Of a stretch of DNA of 64,000 nucleotides, positions 1 through 7,979 are shown one piece after another. The notes beneath the pieces were generated by a model. That model saw only the letters and a program-made list of their open reading frames with translations. It searched no databases and was not told where the DNA came from. Location: NCBI RefSeq assembly GCF_001049735.1, contig NZ_CVPC01000009.1, positions 83,215 through 147,214 on the forward strand, given 5' to 3'. The DNA comes from Nereida ignava (GTDB lineage Bacteria; Pseudomonadota; Alphaproteobacteria; Rhodobacterales; Rhodobacteraceae). The stretch's first letter is position 1. Each line of letters starts with the position of its first letter. The translations under genes were made by a program, and so were the position numbers.

Positions 1-2
1 TC

Positions 3-779
3 GAAAACCTTGACCATGTATTTGAAGGCGCGGATGACCGCATGCCATGGGGCTATGATTTTGTGACATCACGGGGGTGGTCGATGCTTGGGATGATGGC
101 CCATGGCTGGACATGGTACCGCGATGAGCATGTGTTTGACTTCTTTGACCGGCTTCAGGCCGAAGGCTTTTTCGAACAGTTCGATAATGTCGTATTTTAC
201 GGCGCATCCATGGGGGGCTATGCTGCATCGGTGTTTTGCGCCGCCGCGCCGGGCTCAACGGCGATTTTGCTCAGCCCACAAGCCACGCTGTCGCGCGATG
301 TTGCGCCGTGGGAAACGCGGTACCGTAAAGCATGGGCACGCAGCTATTCAGGACGGTATGCCTATGGTCCGGATCAAGTAGAAAATGCGAACCGCGTGCA
401 TCTTTTCTATGACCCCCGAGAACCGCTTGATGCGATGCATGCGGCACTTTTTCGGGGGCACAACATCACCAAGTACTACTGTCGGTTCATGGGGCATCGT
501 ATCGCGTCACTTTGGATGCGGATGGGTGTTTTGAAGCAGGTTGTGATGGGCTGCGTGGACGGCACGATGAACCGGCAAATGTTTTATAAATTGATGCGCG
601 CCCGCCTACTGACTGTGCGGTACCAACAAGAGATGCTGCGGCGTTTGCAAAAGCTTGACCGGCCTTGGCTCATCGCAAATTACACCCGTGCAGTGCTTAA
701 TACCCGCAGAGGCCCCAAGTTTCGCCGCGCGCTAGCAAAGGCCGAAGCGCAGCTGACTGCCCAAAAACGAGGCAAATAA
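3..779 (+). CDS. Alpha/beta-hydrolase-like protein, 5' end missing
   Basis: The reading frame is open from the first complete codon of the window, so the true start lies upstream; about 258 residues are visible. A G-A-S-M-G-G-Y motif (serine codon near base 207) after a hydrophobic strand resembles the nucleophile elbow of alpha/beta-hydrolase folds. The rest is rich in aromatic and basic residues and ends in a basic tail. Similar Rhodobacteraceae proteins are often given uninformative or misleading names, so I do not assign a substrate. No partner gene is evident: the next gene, a TRAP binding protein, starts about 126 bases later with its own ribosome binding site. Confidence 0.6.
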   Translation, partial: ENLDHVFEGADDRMPWGYDFVTSRGWSMLGMMAHGWTWYRDEHVFDFFDRLQAEGFFEQFDNVVFYGASMGGYAASVFCAAAPGSTAILLSPQATLSRDVAPWETRYRKAWARSYSGRYAYGPDQVENANRVHLFYDPREPLDAMHAALFRGHNITKYYCRFMGHRIASLWMRMGVLKQVVMGCVDGTMNRQMFYKLMRARLLTVRYQQEMLRRLQKLDRPWLIANYTRAVLNTRRGPKFRRALAKAEAQLTAQKRGK

Positions 780-905
780 TCCTGCTTTACGCTTTGGTCC
801 AAAAAGCTTGGACCTATCGTAAGCTTGCCTGTTGCCAAATGCGGGCAAACAAGTTTCACTCTCACTTCGTCGTCATTGACATGACCGTTTTTGGGAGGAA
901 ACAAG

Positions 906-1916
906 ATGAACAAACTACTACAACGTACCGCGATCGCAGCCCTGTCACTAGCATTTGCTGGTGAGGCTCTTGCGACTGAATGGAATGTCTCGCTGTGGGG
1001 TAAACGCCGCGCCTTTACTGAGCATGTCGAAAAGCTTGCTGAATTGGTTAGCGAGAAAACAGGCGGTGAGTTTACACTCAACATCAGCTACGGTGGCTTG
1101 TCTAAGAACCGTGAAAACCTTGACGGCATCAGCATCGGTGCATTCGAAATGGCGCAATTCTGTGCCGGTTATCACCGCGATAAAAACCCGTCGATCACTG
1201 TTTTGGAACTGCCGTTTCTGGGCGTAAGCAGCCTTGAGCAAGAGCGCGAAATTTCGCAAGCGCTCTATCAACAGCCCGCGGTCCAAGAGGATTTGGCCCG
1301 TTGGAATGCGACCCTTTTGATGCCCTCGCCACTGCCACAGTACAACATTGTGGGTGTCGGTGATGCGCCAACAACACTTGCGGCCTACGAAGGTCTGAGT
1401 GTTCGCGCCACGGGCGGGATCGGCAAAGCCATGGAAGCCGTCGGTGCTGTGCCCACATCTATGTCAGCGACCGAAGTGCGTCAGGCCATGGACAGCGGCG
1501 TCGTCAAAGCGGTCAGCTTTGCGCCCCACGCGCATATGTCATTCGGCACCATTGAGAACGCCAAGTGGTGGACCACAAACCTGAACCCGGGCACAGTCAA
1601 CTGCCCAGTTGTGGCAAATACCGATGCGCTGAATGATTTGTCTGACGCGCACCGCGCGGCGCTTTTGGGCTCGATCGATGAGGCGCTTGATCACTACATC
1701 GCCACATACAACGGTGCGACAATGGACGCTTGGGGGCCTGCTTTGGATGAGCGCGGCATTGAGCGCGTGACATATTCCGACAGCGAACTGGCGGCGTTCA
1801 AAGACAAAGTGGCAGGCCCCGCGGCGGCAGCTTGGGTTGCGGACAACACCGCCAAAGGCTTGCCCGCGCAGGAGTTGCTCGATTTTGTGTCAGGCATGAT
1901 TTCAAGCGGTAGCTAA
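906..1916 (+). CDS. dctP: TRAP transporter substrate-binding protein (DctP family)
   Basis: A 336-residue periplasmic binding protein with an N-terminal signal peptide (about residues 1-23, ending near A-L-A). The DctP fold is indicated by the family pattern around residues 160-170, where Arg167 in S-V-R-A-T-G-G is the usual carboxylate-binding arginine. It would deliver an organic acid to the membrane subunits encoded just downstream. I chose the ATG at 906 because GGAGG lies about 7 bases upstream and a signal peptide follows at once; a TTG at 891 would add five residues containing the ribosome binding site. Substrate unknown. A GC-rich hairpin separates it from dctQ, probably giving more binding protein than permease. 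Confidence 0.88.
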   Translation: MNKLLQRTAIAALSLAFAGEALATEWNVSLWGKRRAFTEHVEKLAELVSEKTGGEFTLNISYGGLSKNRENLDGISIGAFEMAQFCAGYHRDKNPSITVLELPFLGVSSLEQEREISQALYQQPAVQEDLARWNATLLMPSPLPQYNIVGVGDAPTTLAAYEGLSVRATGGIGKAMEAVGAVPTSMSATEVRQAMDSGVVKAVSFAPHAHMSFGTIENAKWWTTNLNPGTVNCPVVANTDALNDLSDAHRAALLGSIDEALDHYIATYNGATMDAWGPALDERGIERVTYSDSELAAFKDKVAGPAAAAWVADNTAKGLPAQELLDFVSGMISSGS

Positions 1917-1934
1917 GCACGACCTATGAGCTAA

Positions 1935-1971
1935 GCACCTCGCGCAAAATACCCGCGCGGGGTGCATTTTT
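1935..1971 (+). terminator. Intercistronic hairpin between dctP and dctQ
   Basis: GCACC-T-CGCGC pairs with GCGCG-G-GGTGC across a nine-base loop and is followed by ATTTTTG. This looks like a partial rho-independent terminator or 3' stabilising hairpin that would raise dctP mRNA relative to dctQM. Confidence 0.6.
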
Positions 1972-2028
1972 GCCGGACATTACAGCTGGCAGTTATTTCA
2001 AGAATTTGATCCGCTGAGGGAGATACCG

Positions 2029-2679
2029 ATGGCTGGCGCAGCAAATGTGACAACCGACACTTCCGTTTTGAGCCGCCTTGATCAGCAGCTTTTGAAAGCT
2101 GAGCGGGTCTTGGCCTTGTGCAGCGGTCTGGCCGTATTTGGCCTTATGGTGCTGGCTGTTGTTTCGGTCAGCGGACGGAATTTCTTCAACGCGCCCGTAC
2201 CGGGCTACGTTGATTATATTGAGCAAGCCATGCCGCTAATCGCGTTCATGGGGGTCGCCTACACACAGCGCGACGGTGGTCACATCCGGATGGATATGTT
2301 GGTCGGGGCGTTGAAGGGGCGGCTTCTTTACGCGGTTGAGTTAATCACGACGCTGCTGATTTTGATCCTGATGGTCCTGTTAGTTTGGGGCACTTGGGCG
2401 CACTTCCAACGCAGTTTTGATTTCGGATCCCCGATGTGGAGCCGCGACAGCTCAATGGATATTGCGCTCCCTATTTGGCCTGCGAAACTTTTGGCACCAG
2501 TGGCCTTTTCGGTTCTGTCAGTGCGTTTGGCGCTTCAGGTGTGGGGGTATGGGCGCGCGGTTTTGACAGGGCACGCGGTGGCGGTACCGCTTCCGATTGA
2601 TGCGGCGACGGCTGCCGCACTTGAAGCAAAAGCTGTTGAGGCGAATGACCGTAAGGAGGCCGCACATGGAACCGATTGA
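2029..2679 (+). CDS. dctQ: TRAP transporter small permease (DctQ family)
   Basis: A 216-residue membrane protein with about four hydrophobic segments, as expected for the small TRAP subunit that bridges binding protein and large permease. The family pattern N-F-F-N-A-P-V-P-G-Y is followed by the acidic segment Y-I-E-Q-A. The ATG at 2029 has GAGGG about 8 bases upstream. The C-terminal ~35 residues are a polar Ala/Glu-rich tail. The gene overlaps dctM by 14 bases, so translation of the two subunits is probably coupled. Confidence 0.87.
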   Translation: MAGAANVTTDTSVLSRLDQQLLKAERVLALCSGLAVFGLMVLAVVSVSGRNFFNAPVPGYVDYIEQAMPLIAFMGVAYTQRDGGHIRMDMLVGALKGRLLYAVELITTLLILILMVLLVWGTWAHFQRSFDFGSPMWSRDSSMDIALPIWPAKLLAPVAFSVLSVRLALQVWGYGRAVLTGHAVAVPLPIDAATAAALEAKAVEANDRKEAAHGTD

Positions 2680-4066
2680 GATCGGCCTTTGGGTCACGGG
2701 TGCAATGCTGGTGGTGGTACTGCTTGGCATGCGGGTTGCGTTTGCTGCTGCTATGGCGGGCATGGTTGGGCTTGTTTGGATATTCTGGGCCAAGAAAGGC
2801 ATGGCGCCCGATCAATTCATGTGGGCGTTGCAGGTTGCTGCCAAAACCGCCGGTCAGGTGCCGCATTCAAAAGTTAGCTCTCAGGCGCTTAGCCTCATTC
2901 CTACATTTATCATGATCGGTTATTTGGCGTATCACGCAGGCCTTACCAAAGCGCTTTTTGAGGCAGCCAAGCGCTGGATCGCATGGGTGCCCGGTGGCTT
3001 GGCCGTGTCCACCATCTTTGCCACAGCTGGCTTTGCTGCCGTATCTGGTGCGTCGGTTGCGACTGCGGCGGTTTTTGCGCGGATCGCCATCCCAGAAATG
3101 CTTAAGATCGGTTACGACAAACGCTTCGCAGCTGGTGTGGTGGCTGCGGGTGGTACGTTGGCCAGCCTCATTCCGCCTTCCGCCATTTTGGTGATTTACG
3201 CGATTATTGTTGAACAGGACGTGGGTAAGTTGTTGCTTGCGGGCTTTATCCCCGGCGTCTTTAGCGCGATCGTATACGCTATTTTGATCATCGGTATGGC
3301 GCTAACGATCAAGGGGTTCGGCCCGCCGGTACGCGGCTTTACGTGGGGCCAGCGTTTTGCGTCATTGCCACCGGCCTTGCCGATTATCTTCGTTGTCGTG
3401 ATCATCATTATGTTCGTCTACAATCCGTTCGGCGGTGATGCTTGGGGAACGCCAACCGAAGGTGGAGCCATTGGCGCGTTCGTTGTCTTCCTGATGGCCG
3501 TTTATCGCGGGATGCGCTGGCCCGAGTTGAAGGCGGCGCTGTTGGAAACGGCAAAGCTGAGCGTGATGATCTTTACCATTATTTGGGGCGTTTTGATCTA
3601 TGTCCGCTTTCTTGGGTTTGCGGATTTGCCCGGTGCGTTTGCGGACTGGATTACCAGTTTACCTTATGAACCAATGGCGATTTTGATCTGTATTTTGTTG
3701 GCCTATGCGGTGTTGGGCATGTTCATGGATGCGATCGGGATGCTTTTGTTGACGCTGCCTGTTGTTTATCCAGCTGTGATGGCCCTTAACGGCGGCGAAG
3801 CGGTTTCTGCAGCTGACAGTGCGTTTGGCATGTCTGGGCCGATGTGCGCGATTTGGTTCGGAATTTTGGTGGTGAAAATGGCCGAATTTTGCCTGATCAC
3901 ACCGCCCATTGGTTTGAACTGTTTTGTGGTTGCGGGCGTGCGTGACGACATCAGCGTGCAAGACGTTTTCAAGGGCGTTACCCCGTTCTTCATCGCTGAT
4001 GCCATTACAATTGGCTTGCTGGTCACTTTCCCGTGGATTGTGCTGTGGCTGCCTTCATTGGCATAG
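2666..4066 (+). CDS. dctM: TRAP transporter large permease (DctM family)
   Basis: A 466-residue polytopic inner-membrane protein with more than ten hydrophobic segments, the transport channel of a TRAP symporter driven by a sodium or proton gradient. Family features include A-S-L-I-P-P-S in the first half and L-I-T-P-P-I-G-L-N near the end. The start at 2666 has AAGGAGG about 6 bases upstream; longer readings from 2597 lack a ribosome binding site and lie inside dctQ. With dctP and dctQ it forms a complete three-gene transporter. It is convergent with znuA, about 31 bases away. Confidence 0.9.
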   Translation: MEPIEIGLWVTGAMLVVVLLGMRVAFAAAMAGMVGLVWIFWAKKGMAPDQFMWALQVAAKTAGQVPHSKVSSQALSLIPTFIMIGYLAYHAGLTKALFEAAKRWIAWVPGGLAVSTIFATAGFAAVSGASVATAAVFARIAIPEMLKIGYDKRFAAGVVAAGGTLASLIPPSAILVIYAIIVEQDVGKLLLAGFIPGVFSAIVYAILIIGMALTIKGFGPPVRGFTWGQRFASLPPALPIIFVVVIIIMFVYNPFGGDAWGTPTEGGAIGAFVVFLMAVYRGMRWPELKAALLETAKLSVMIFTIIWGVLIYVRFLGFADLPGAFADWITSLPYEPMAILICILLAYAVLGMFMDAIGMLLLTLPVVYPAVMALNGGEAVSAADSAFGMSGPMCAIWFGILVVKMAEFCLITPPIGLNCFVVAGVRDDISVQDVFKGVTPFFIADAITIGLLVTFPWIVLWLPSLA

Positions 4067-4097
4067 GGTCACGGGGCAAGTGCCTTAGAGCCCTTCG

Positions 4098-5189
4098 CTA
4101 ATTTGAAGTGCCTTCAAAGCAGCTCGCCATTGCATCCGCGATGTTGGCGATAAGGTCCGTGTAGGCCATTTCAGGTGTGCCGAGCGGATCAACTGTAGCA
4201 AAGCGTACATCAAGCCCTTCGGTGGCCACGCCAAGCAAACGCGTATCTGTCGCGGGCTCCGCGAAGGTGCATGTCACGTTTGCTTCGGTGAGTGTTTCGC
4301 GCAGGCTCGCAATATGCGCGGGACTTGGGCTTTGCGCATCGGTCAGGGTGATTGCTCCGGCGGGTTCAAGGCCAAACCGAGTTTCGAAATATGCAAATGC
4401 GTCGTGCAAAACAGCGTAAGATGCGTCTGTGTGCGGCGCCATTCTGAAGTCAATTGCTGACATGGTTTGCACTATTTCAGCCGCCGTCGTTGCCGCGTTT
4501 TGCTCGTAAGTTGCTTGGTTTTCGGGATCCACCTTCGACAGAGCCGCCGCAATTACATCTAACCACGCAATGGCATTGCTTGGGTCAAGCCACGCGTGTG
4601 GGTCAACAAGATTGCCCTGTGCATCTGTGTGATTGTGCTCGTCATGGTCATGGTCGTCGTGTTCTTTTTCGTGGTCATGCTCGTCGTGATCGTGGTCTTT
4701 ATGTTCATCATGGTTATGGTCGTCATGTTCTTCCTCATGATCGTGCTCGTCATGGACATGCTCTTTTTCGTGATCGTGATCATGATCATCATGTTCGTCG
4801 TGTTTGTCCGCGCCGTGATCATGATGGTCGTGACCAAGATCACGCGGCTCGATCAGTTTTGTCGCTTCCGCATTCAAAAGGGATACATGCTCTGCGTTTT
4901 TGCTGAGTGTCTCAAGGGGTGCCTCTAACCACGGAGTAAGTGCACCGCCGATCCAGAAAACTACGTCTGCATCGCGTAACGCGCGGGCATCAGATGGGCG
5001 CAGGGCGTAATCATGTGGCGATGCGCCGGGTTTGATCAAGTTGCGCGGTGTGCCCAAATCACCCATCACATGTGCGGCAAGGCTTGCGACAGGGGCGATG
5101 TCAGTGACCACGTTTGGCGTTTGTGCAGCAGCAGGAAGCGCTGCCAGTGTGGTGGTTGTCAGCAGAGCTGTGAAACGGGAAGAAAACAT
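4098..5189 (-). CDS. znuA: Zinc ABC transporter substrate-binding protein ZnuA
   Basis: A 363-residue periplasmic zinc-binding protein with a signal peptide (residues 1-22). Likely zinc ligands are His59 (S-P-H-D), His198 (D-P-H-A-W), His262 and Asp334. Residues 120-187 are an exceptionally long loop made almost wholly of His, Asp and Glu, the flexible loop that captures zinc in ZnuA-type proteins but longer than usual. Cys307 and Cys357 could form the disulfide known in the family. It is divergent from zur-znuC-znuB with two Zur-like boxes between, so repression by zinc-loaded Zur is expected. The repetitive loop creates long spurious open frames on the other strand. Confidence 0.93.
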   Translation of the reverse strand: MFSSRFTALLTTTTLAALPAAAQTPNVVTDIAPVASLAAHVMGDLGTPRNLIKPGASPHDYALRPSDARALRDADVVFWIGGALTPWLEAPLETLSKNAEHVSLLNAEATKLIEPRDLGHDHHDHGADKHDEHDDHDHDHEKEHVHDEHDHEEEHDDHNHDEHKDHDHDEHDHEKEHDDHDHDEHNHTDAQGNLVDPHAWLDPSNAIAWLDVIAAALSKVDPENQATYEQNAATTAAEIVQTMSAIDFRMAPHTDASYAVLHDAFAYFETRFGLEPAGAITLTDAQSPSPAHIASLRETLTEANVTCTFAEPATDTRLLGVATEGLDVRFATVDPLGTPEMAYTDLIANIADAMASCFEGTSN

Positions 5190-5206
5190 GAGCAGAACCT
5201 TGGGAG

Positions 5207-5248
5207 TGTTATAATATCACGCGGGTTGATATATGTTATAGTATATCA
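5207..5248. promoter_or_regulatory. Two Zur-type operator boxes between znuA and zur
   Basis: TGTTATAATATCACG (5207-5221) and TGTTATAGTATATCA (5234-5248) each match the symmetric pattern TGTTATAATATAACA at 13 of 15 positions. They lie 27 bp apart in the divergent promoter region, 18 bases before the znuA start and 53 bases before zur. Position and palindromic form are read directly; assignment to Zur rests on the flanking genes and on recalled alphaproteobacterial Zur motifs. Confidence 0.75.
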
Positions 5249-5300
5249 TAACAAGTCTAAAATGCGTCGGACTTTGCGGCGTATTGCAGGAGGTGCGCTG

Positions 5301-5780
5301 ATGCAGCCAATCGGATTTAAATCCCATGATCACGGAACGTGCATCGCGCACAGCGTGACATCTGTGCAAAAGCAATGCGCTGAGCGGGGCCTTCAACTCA
5401 CGCCCGTACGTCAACGTGTGCTGGAAATCCTGTTGGCAAAACATCAAGCCATGGGCGCATATGATATTCTCGCCGTTCTTAAGGCTGACGGTTTTAGTGC
5501 GCAGCCACCTGTTGCGTATCGTGCGCTCGACTTTCTTGTAGGCAACGGCTTTGCTCATAAGATCGAACGGCTGAACGCCTTTGTCGCCTGTTCGCACCCG
5601 TCGTCCGAACATGTGCCGGCATTTTTGATTTGCCGTGTTTGCGAAAACGTAGCCGAAGGAATTGCGAACTTGTCCGAGGATACCGTTGCGGCATCTGCAA
5701 GAGACGCTGGATTTATCATTGAACGCGCAGTAGTCGAGGCCGAAGGCGTTTGCCCAAACTGTGACGGAGCGCAACCGTGA
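5301..5780 (+). CDS. zur: Zinc uptake regulator Zur (Fur family)
   Basis: A 159-residue Fur-family repressor. The winged helix spans about residues 25-90, with the recognition segment Y-R-A-L-D-F-L at 73-79. The dimerisation domain carries two C-x-x-C pairs (Cys111/Cys114 and Cys151/Cys154) that form the structural zinc site. The ATG at 5301 has AGGAGG 8 bases upstream; an upstream in-frame start would run through the operator region and is rejected. It is the first gene of zur-znuC-znuB and should sense zinc and repress both directions of this cluster. Confidence 0.92.
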   Translation: MQPIGFKSHDHGTCIAHSVTSVQKQCAERGLQLTPVRQRVLEILLAKHQAMGAYDILAVLKADGFSAQPPVAYRALDFLVGNGFAHKIERLNAFVACSHPSSEHVPAFLICRVCENVAEGIANLSEDTVAASARDAGFIIERAVVEAEGVCPNCDGAQP

Positions 5781-6532
5781 AGACTTTGCTTGAAGCCCGC
5801 GATGTAGATGTTCGCATCGGCGCATTACGCGTTCTGGACCGTGTGAACTTTCGTCTTGAGCCGGGCGAAATCGTCACGATCGTAGGACCCAACGGCTCTG
5901 GCAAGTCGACATTTCTGCGCACACTGATTGGGGCGCATCAGCCGACGTCTGGCACAGTTACGCGCGCGGATGGCTTGCGCATTGGCTACATCCCGCAAAA
6001 ACTACAGATCGACAGCACGCTGCCCATCACTGTTGCGCGTTTTTTAAACCTGCCCTCGCGGGTTGGGGCCACCAAAGTGCGTGAAGCACTGGCGCAGGCG
6101 GGTGTGGGCGATTTGGCACAACGGCCTATGGTGGGTTTGTCCGGCGGTCAGTTTCAACGGGTCTTGTTGGCGCGTGCGCTGTTGGCGTCACCTGACGTGC
6201 TGGTTCTTGATGAGGCAACTCAGGGGCTTGATCAAACGGGGTCGGCGTCATTCTACCGCCAGATTGAGGAAGTGCGCCAAACCCTTGGGTGTGCTGTGTT
6301 GATGGTCAGCCATGAGTTGCATGTTGTCATGGCCGCCTCGGACCGCGTGATTTGCCTGAATGGCCATGTGTGTTGCGAAGGTGCGCCGGAACATGTGGCC
6401 TCAGCGCCAGAATACCGCGCGCTTTTCGGCACAGGTACCCAAGGTGCATTGGCTCTTTATCGCCATGATCACGACCACGCGCATGATGAGGCCGGAAACT
6501 GTGTTCACGACCATCAAGAGGCCCACGGATGA
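5777..6532 (+). CDS. znuC: Zinc ABC transporter ATP-binding protein ZnuC
   Basis: A 251-residue ABC ATPase powering zinc import with ZnuA and ZnuB. Walker A is G-P-N-G-S-G-K-S-T (37-45), the signature is L-S-G-G-Q (121-125), Walker B is V-L-V-L-D-E-A (141-147) and the switch histidine is in S-H-E (179). It begins with GTG, overlapping the zur stop as GTGA. The last ~22 residues are a His/Asp-rich tail, a putative cytosolic zinc-binding or sensing extension seen in some ZnuC proteins. Its stop overlaps the znuB start as ATGA. Confidence 0.93.
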   Translation: MKTLLEARDVDVRIGALRVLDRVNFRLEPGEIVTIVGPNGSGKSTFLRTLIGAHQPTSGTVTRADGLRIGYIPQKLQIDSTLPITVARFLNLPSRVGATKVREALAQAGVGDLAQRPMVGLSGGQFQRVLLARALLASPDVLVLDEATQGLDQTGSASFYRQIEEVRQTLGCAVLMVSHELHVVMAASDRVICLNGHVCCEGAPEHVASAPEYRALFGTGTQGALALYRHDHDHAHDEAGNCVHDHQEAHG

Positions 6533-7335
6533 GCTACCTAGATGACTTTTTGGTTCGCGCAGCGCTTGCGGGGATCGGTGTTGCGCTGGCGGCAGGGCCA
6601 CTTGGATGTTTTGTCGTATGGCGCCGCATGGCCTACATTGGTGACGCGACAGCGCACGCGGCCATCCTTGGGGTGGCGCTTGCATTGGCGTTGAGCATTT
6701 CAGTCTCTGCGGGGATCATGGTGGTTTGCCTTCTCATGGCCACAGCTGTTTCAGGGATGAGCGGCAGGGGGCTGTCTGGGGATGCGCTTCTTGGCGTGAT
6801 GGCCCACGGCACTTTGGCGTTTGGATTGGTTGGGGTGTCGTTCCTGCAAGGCAACCGCATTGATCTGAACAGCTATCTTTTCGGCGATATTCTGGCCGTC
6901 AGCCCGACTGATCTTGGGGTGATTTGGGGTGGCGTGCTTATCATCTTGGGACTGCTTTGGTGGCGCTGGTCCGCGTTGCTGACATCAACCATGAGTGAAG
7001 ATTTGGCGTTTGCGGCAGGTATCAATCCGCGCCGCGAGCAGTTTGTTTTGACGGTTGCCTTGGCATTAGTTGTAGCTGTGGCGATCAAAGTGGTGGGTGC
7101 GCTTTTGATTGCGGCCTTGCTCATCATCCCGGCGGCAACCGCACGTTCACTTGCCCGTAGTCCGGAAACCATGGCCGTTTTGGCGGCCTTAATTGGCGCG
7201 GCAAGCGCGCTTGGTGGTTTGGGGGCTGCGTTCGCTTTTGATACGCCAACGGGTCCAACCATCGTCAGCCTTGCTGCGGTCTTCTTCACTGTGTCGGCGA
7301 TGACCCGTTTGGTGTGGGGCGTGCGGGGGACTTAG
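6529..7335 (+). CDS. znuB: Zinc ABC transporter permease ZnuB
   Basis: A 268-residue membrane protein with about eight hydrophobic segments, matching the ABC-3 family of metal permeases. Characteristic features are an early A-Y-I-G-D-A-T-A-H-A-A-I-L-G stretch and the segment G-A-L-L-I-A-A-L-L-I-I-P-A-A-T-A in the second half. The start overlaps the znuC stop by four bases, so the three zur-operon genes are translationally linked. The stop overlaps the stop of the convergent otnC gene by four bases. Confidence 0.92.
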   Translation: MSYLDDFLVRAALAGIGVALAAGPLGCFVVWRRMAYIGDATAHAAILGVALALALSISVSAGIMVVCLLMATAVSGMSGRGLSGDALLGVMAHGTLAFGLVGVSFLQGNRIDLNSYLFGDILAVSPTDLGVIWGGVLIILGLLWWRWSALLTSTMSEDLAFAAGINPRREQFVLTVALALVVAVAIKVVGALLIAALLIIPAATARSLARSPETMAVLAALIGAASALGGLGAAFAFDTPTGPTIVSLAAVFFTVSAMTRLVWGVRGT

Positions 7336-7979
7336 TCGTCCCAGCTGATGTCAAACTTTGTGACGACTTGTGCAACTTGATCAGTCGTAAGGCCGTTTGC
7401 GTGCATGCCGCGCGTCATCATCGCAAGCCGCGCGCCGTCTTCCAATTCTTCGATCGCGTTGCAGGCCGCTTCAACGTCTTTGCCGGCCACCACAGGGCCG
7501 TGATTGGCCAGCATGACCGCACTTCGCTTGCCTGCTAAGCTTCGCACCGCTTCGCCCATCGCGGGATCGCCGGGTAGGAAAAATGGCAAAAGTTTTACGC
7601 GGCCCAATTTCATAATGCCGTAGGGCGTCAGTGGTGGGATGAAATTATCTGTATCTGCGTCAGGCATCATCGAAAGGGCCACGGAATGGCATGAATGCAA
7701 ATGCACCACGGCGCCTGCAGTGCTGCGCGTGTCATAAAACGCTGTGTGCAAAGGCATTTCCTTGGTGGGGCTGTCACCACCAACATGGTGCCCGTTCGCG
7801 TCAAAACGGCTGAGCCGTGCGGGATCAAGGCGGCCAAAACTGGTACCCGTGGGAGACACCAAAAGTCCGCCATCTTCGGTACGCACAGAAATATTGCCGG
7901 TGCTGCCGTGCGTCAGCCCGCGATCAAAGAGTGATTTAGCGAGCGTGCAGATTTGCTCTCTGAGGTGGGTGTCGCTCAT
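7332..7979 (-). CDS. otnC: 3-oxo-tetronate 4-phosphate decarboxylase (class II aldolase family)
   Basis: A 215-residue class II aldolase/adducin-family protein. The metal site is visible as H-L-H (93-95) with Glu74 nearby and a further histidine in the N-H-G-P-V-V-A-G segment. OtnC-type enzymes decarboxylate 3-oxo-tetronate 4-phosphate to a triose phosphate. The assignment is strengthened by the neighbour: its start overlaps the stop of a DUF1537 four-carbon acid sugar kinase (otnK), which makes the phosphorylated substrate. No OtnI or OtnD partner is visible here, so the pathway entry is elsewhere or different. Confidence 0.82.
   Translation of the reverse strand: MSDTHLREQICTLAKSLFDRGLTHGSTGNISVRTEDGGLLVSPTGTSFGRLDPARLSRFDANGHHVGGDSPTKEMPLHTAFYDTRSTAGAVVHLHSCHSVALSMMPDADTDNFIPPLTPYGIMKLGRVKLLPFFLPGDPAMGEAVRSLAGKRSAVMLANHGPVVAGKDVEAACNAIEELEDGARLAMMTRGMHANGLTTDQVAQVVTKFDISWDD

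Noticed and set aside
680..1458. Minus-strand frames over the TRAP binding-protein gene
   Set aside because: They overlap a well supported gene and show no domain, ribosome binding site or conserved pattern.
4454..4928. Long hydrophobic and His/Arg-rich open frames on both strands over znuA
   Set aside because: They are shadows of the His/Asp/Glu repeats of znuA, whose codons read as Met/Val/Ile or Thr/Met runs in other frames; no start signals or family similarity.
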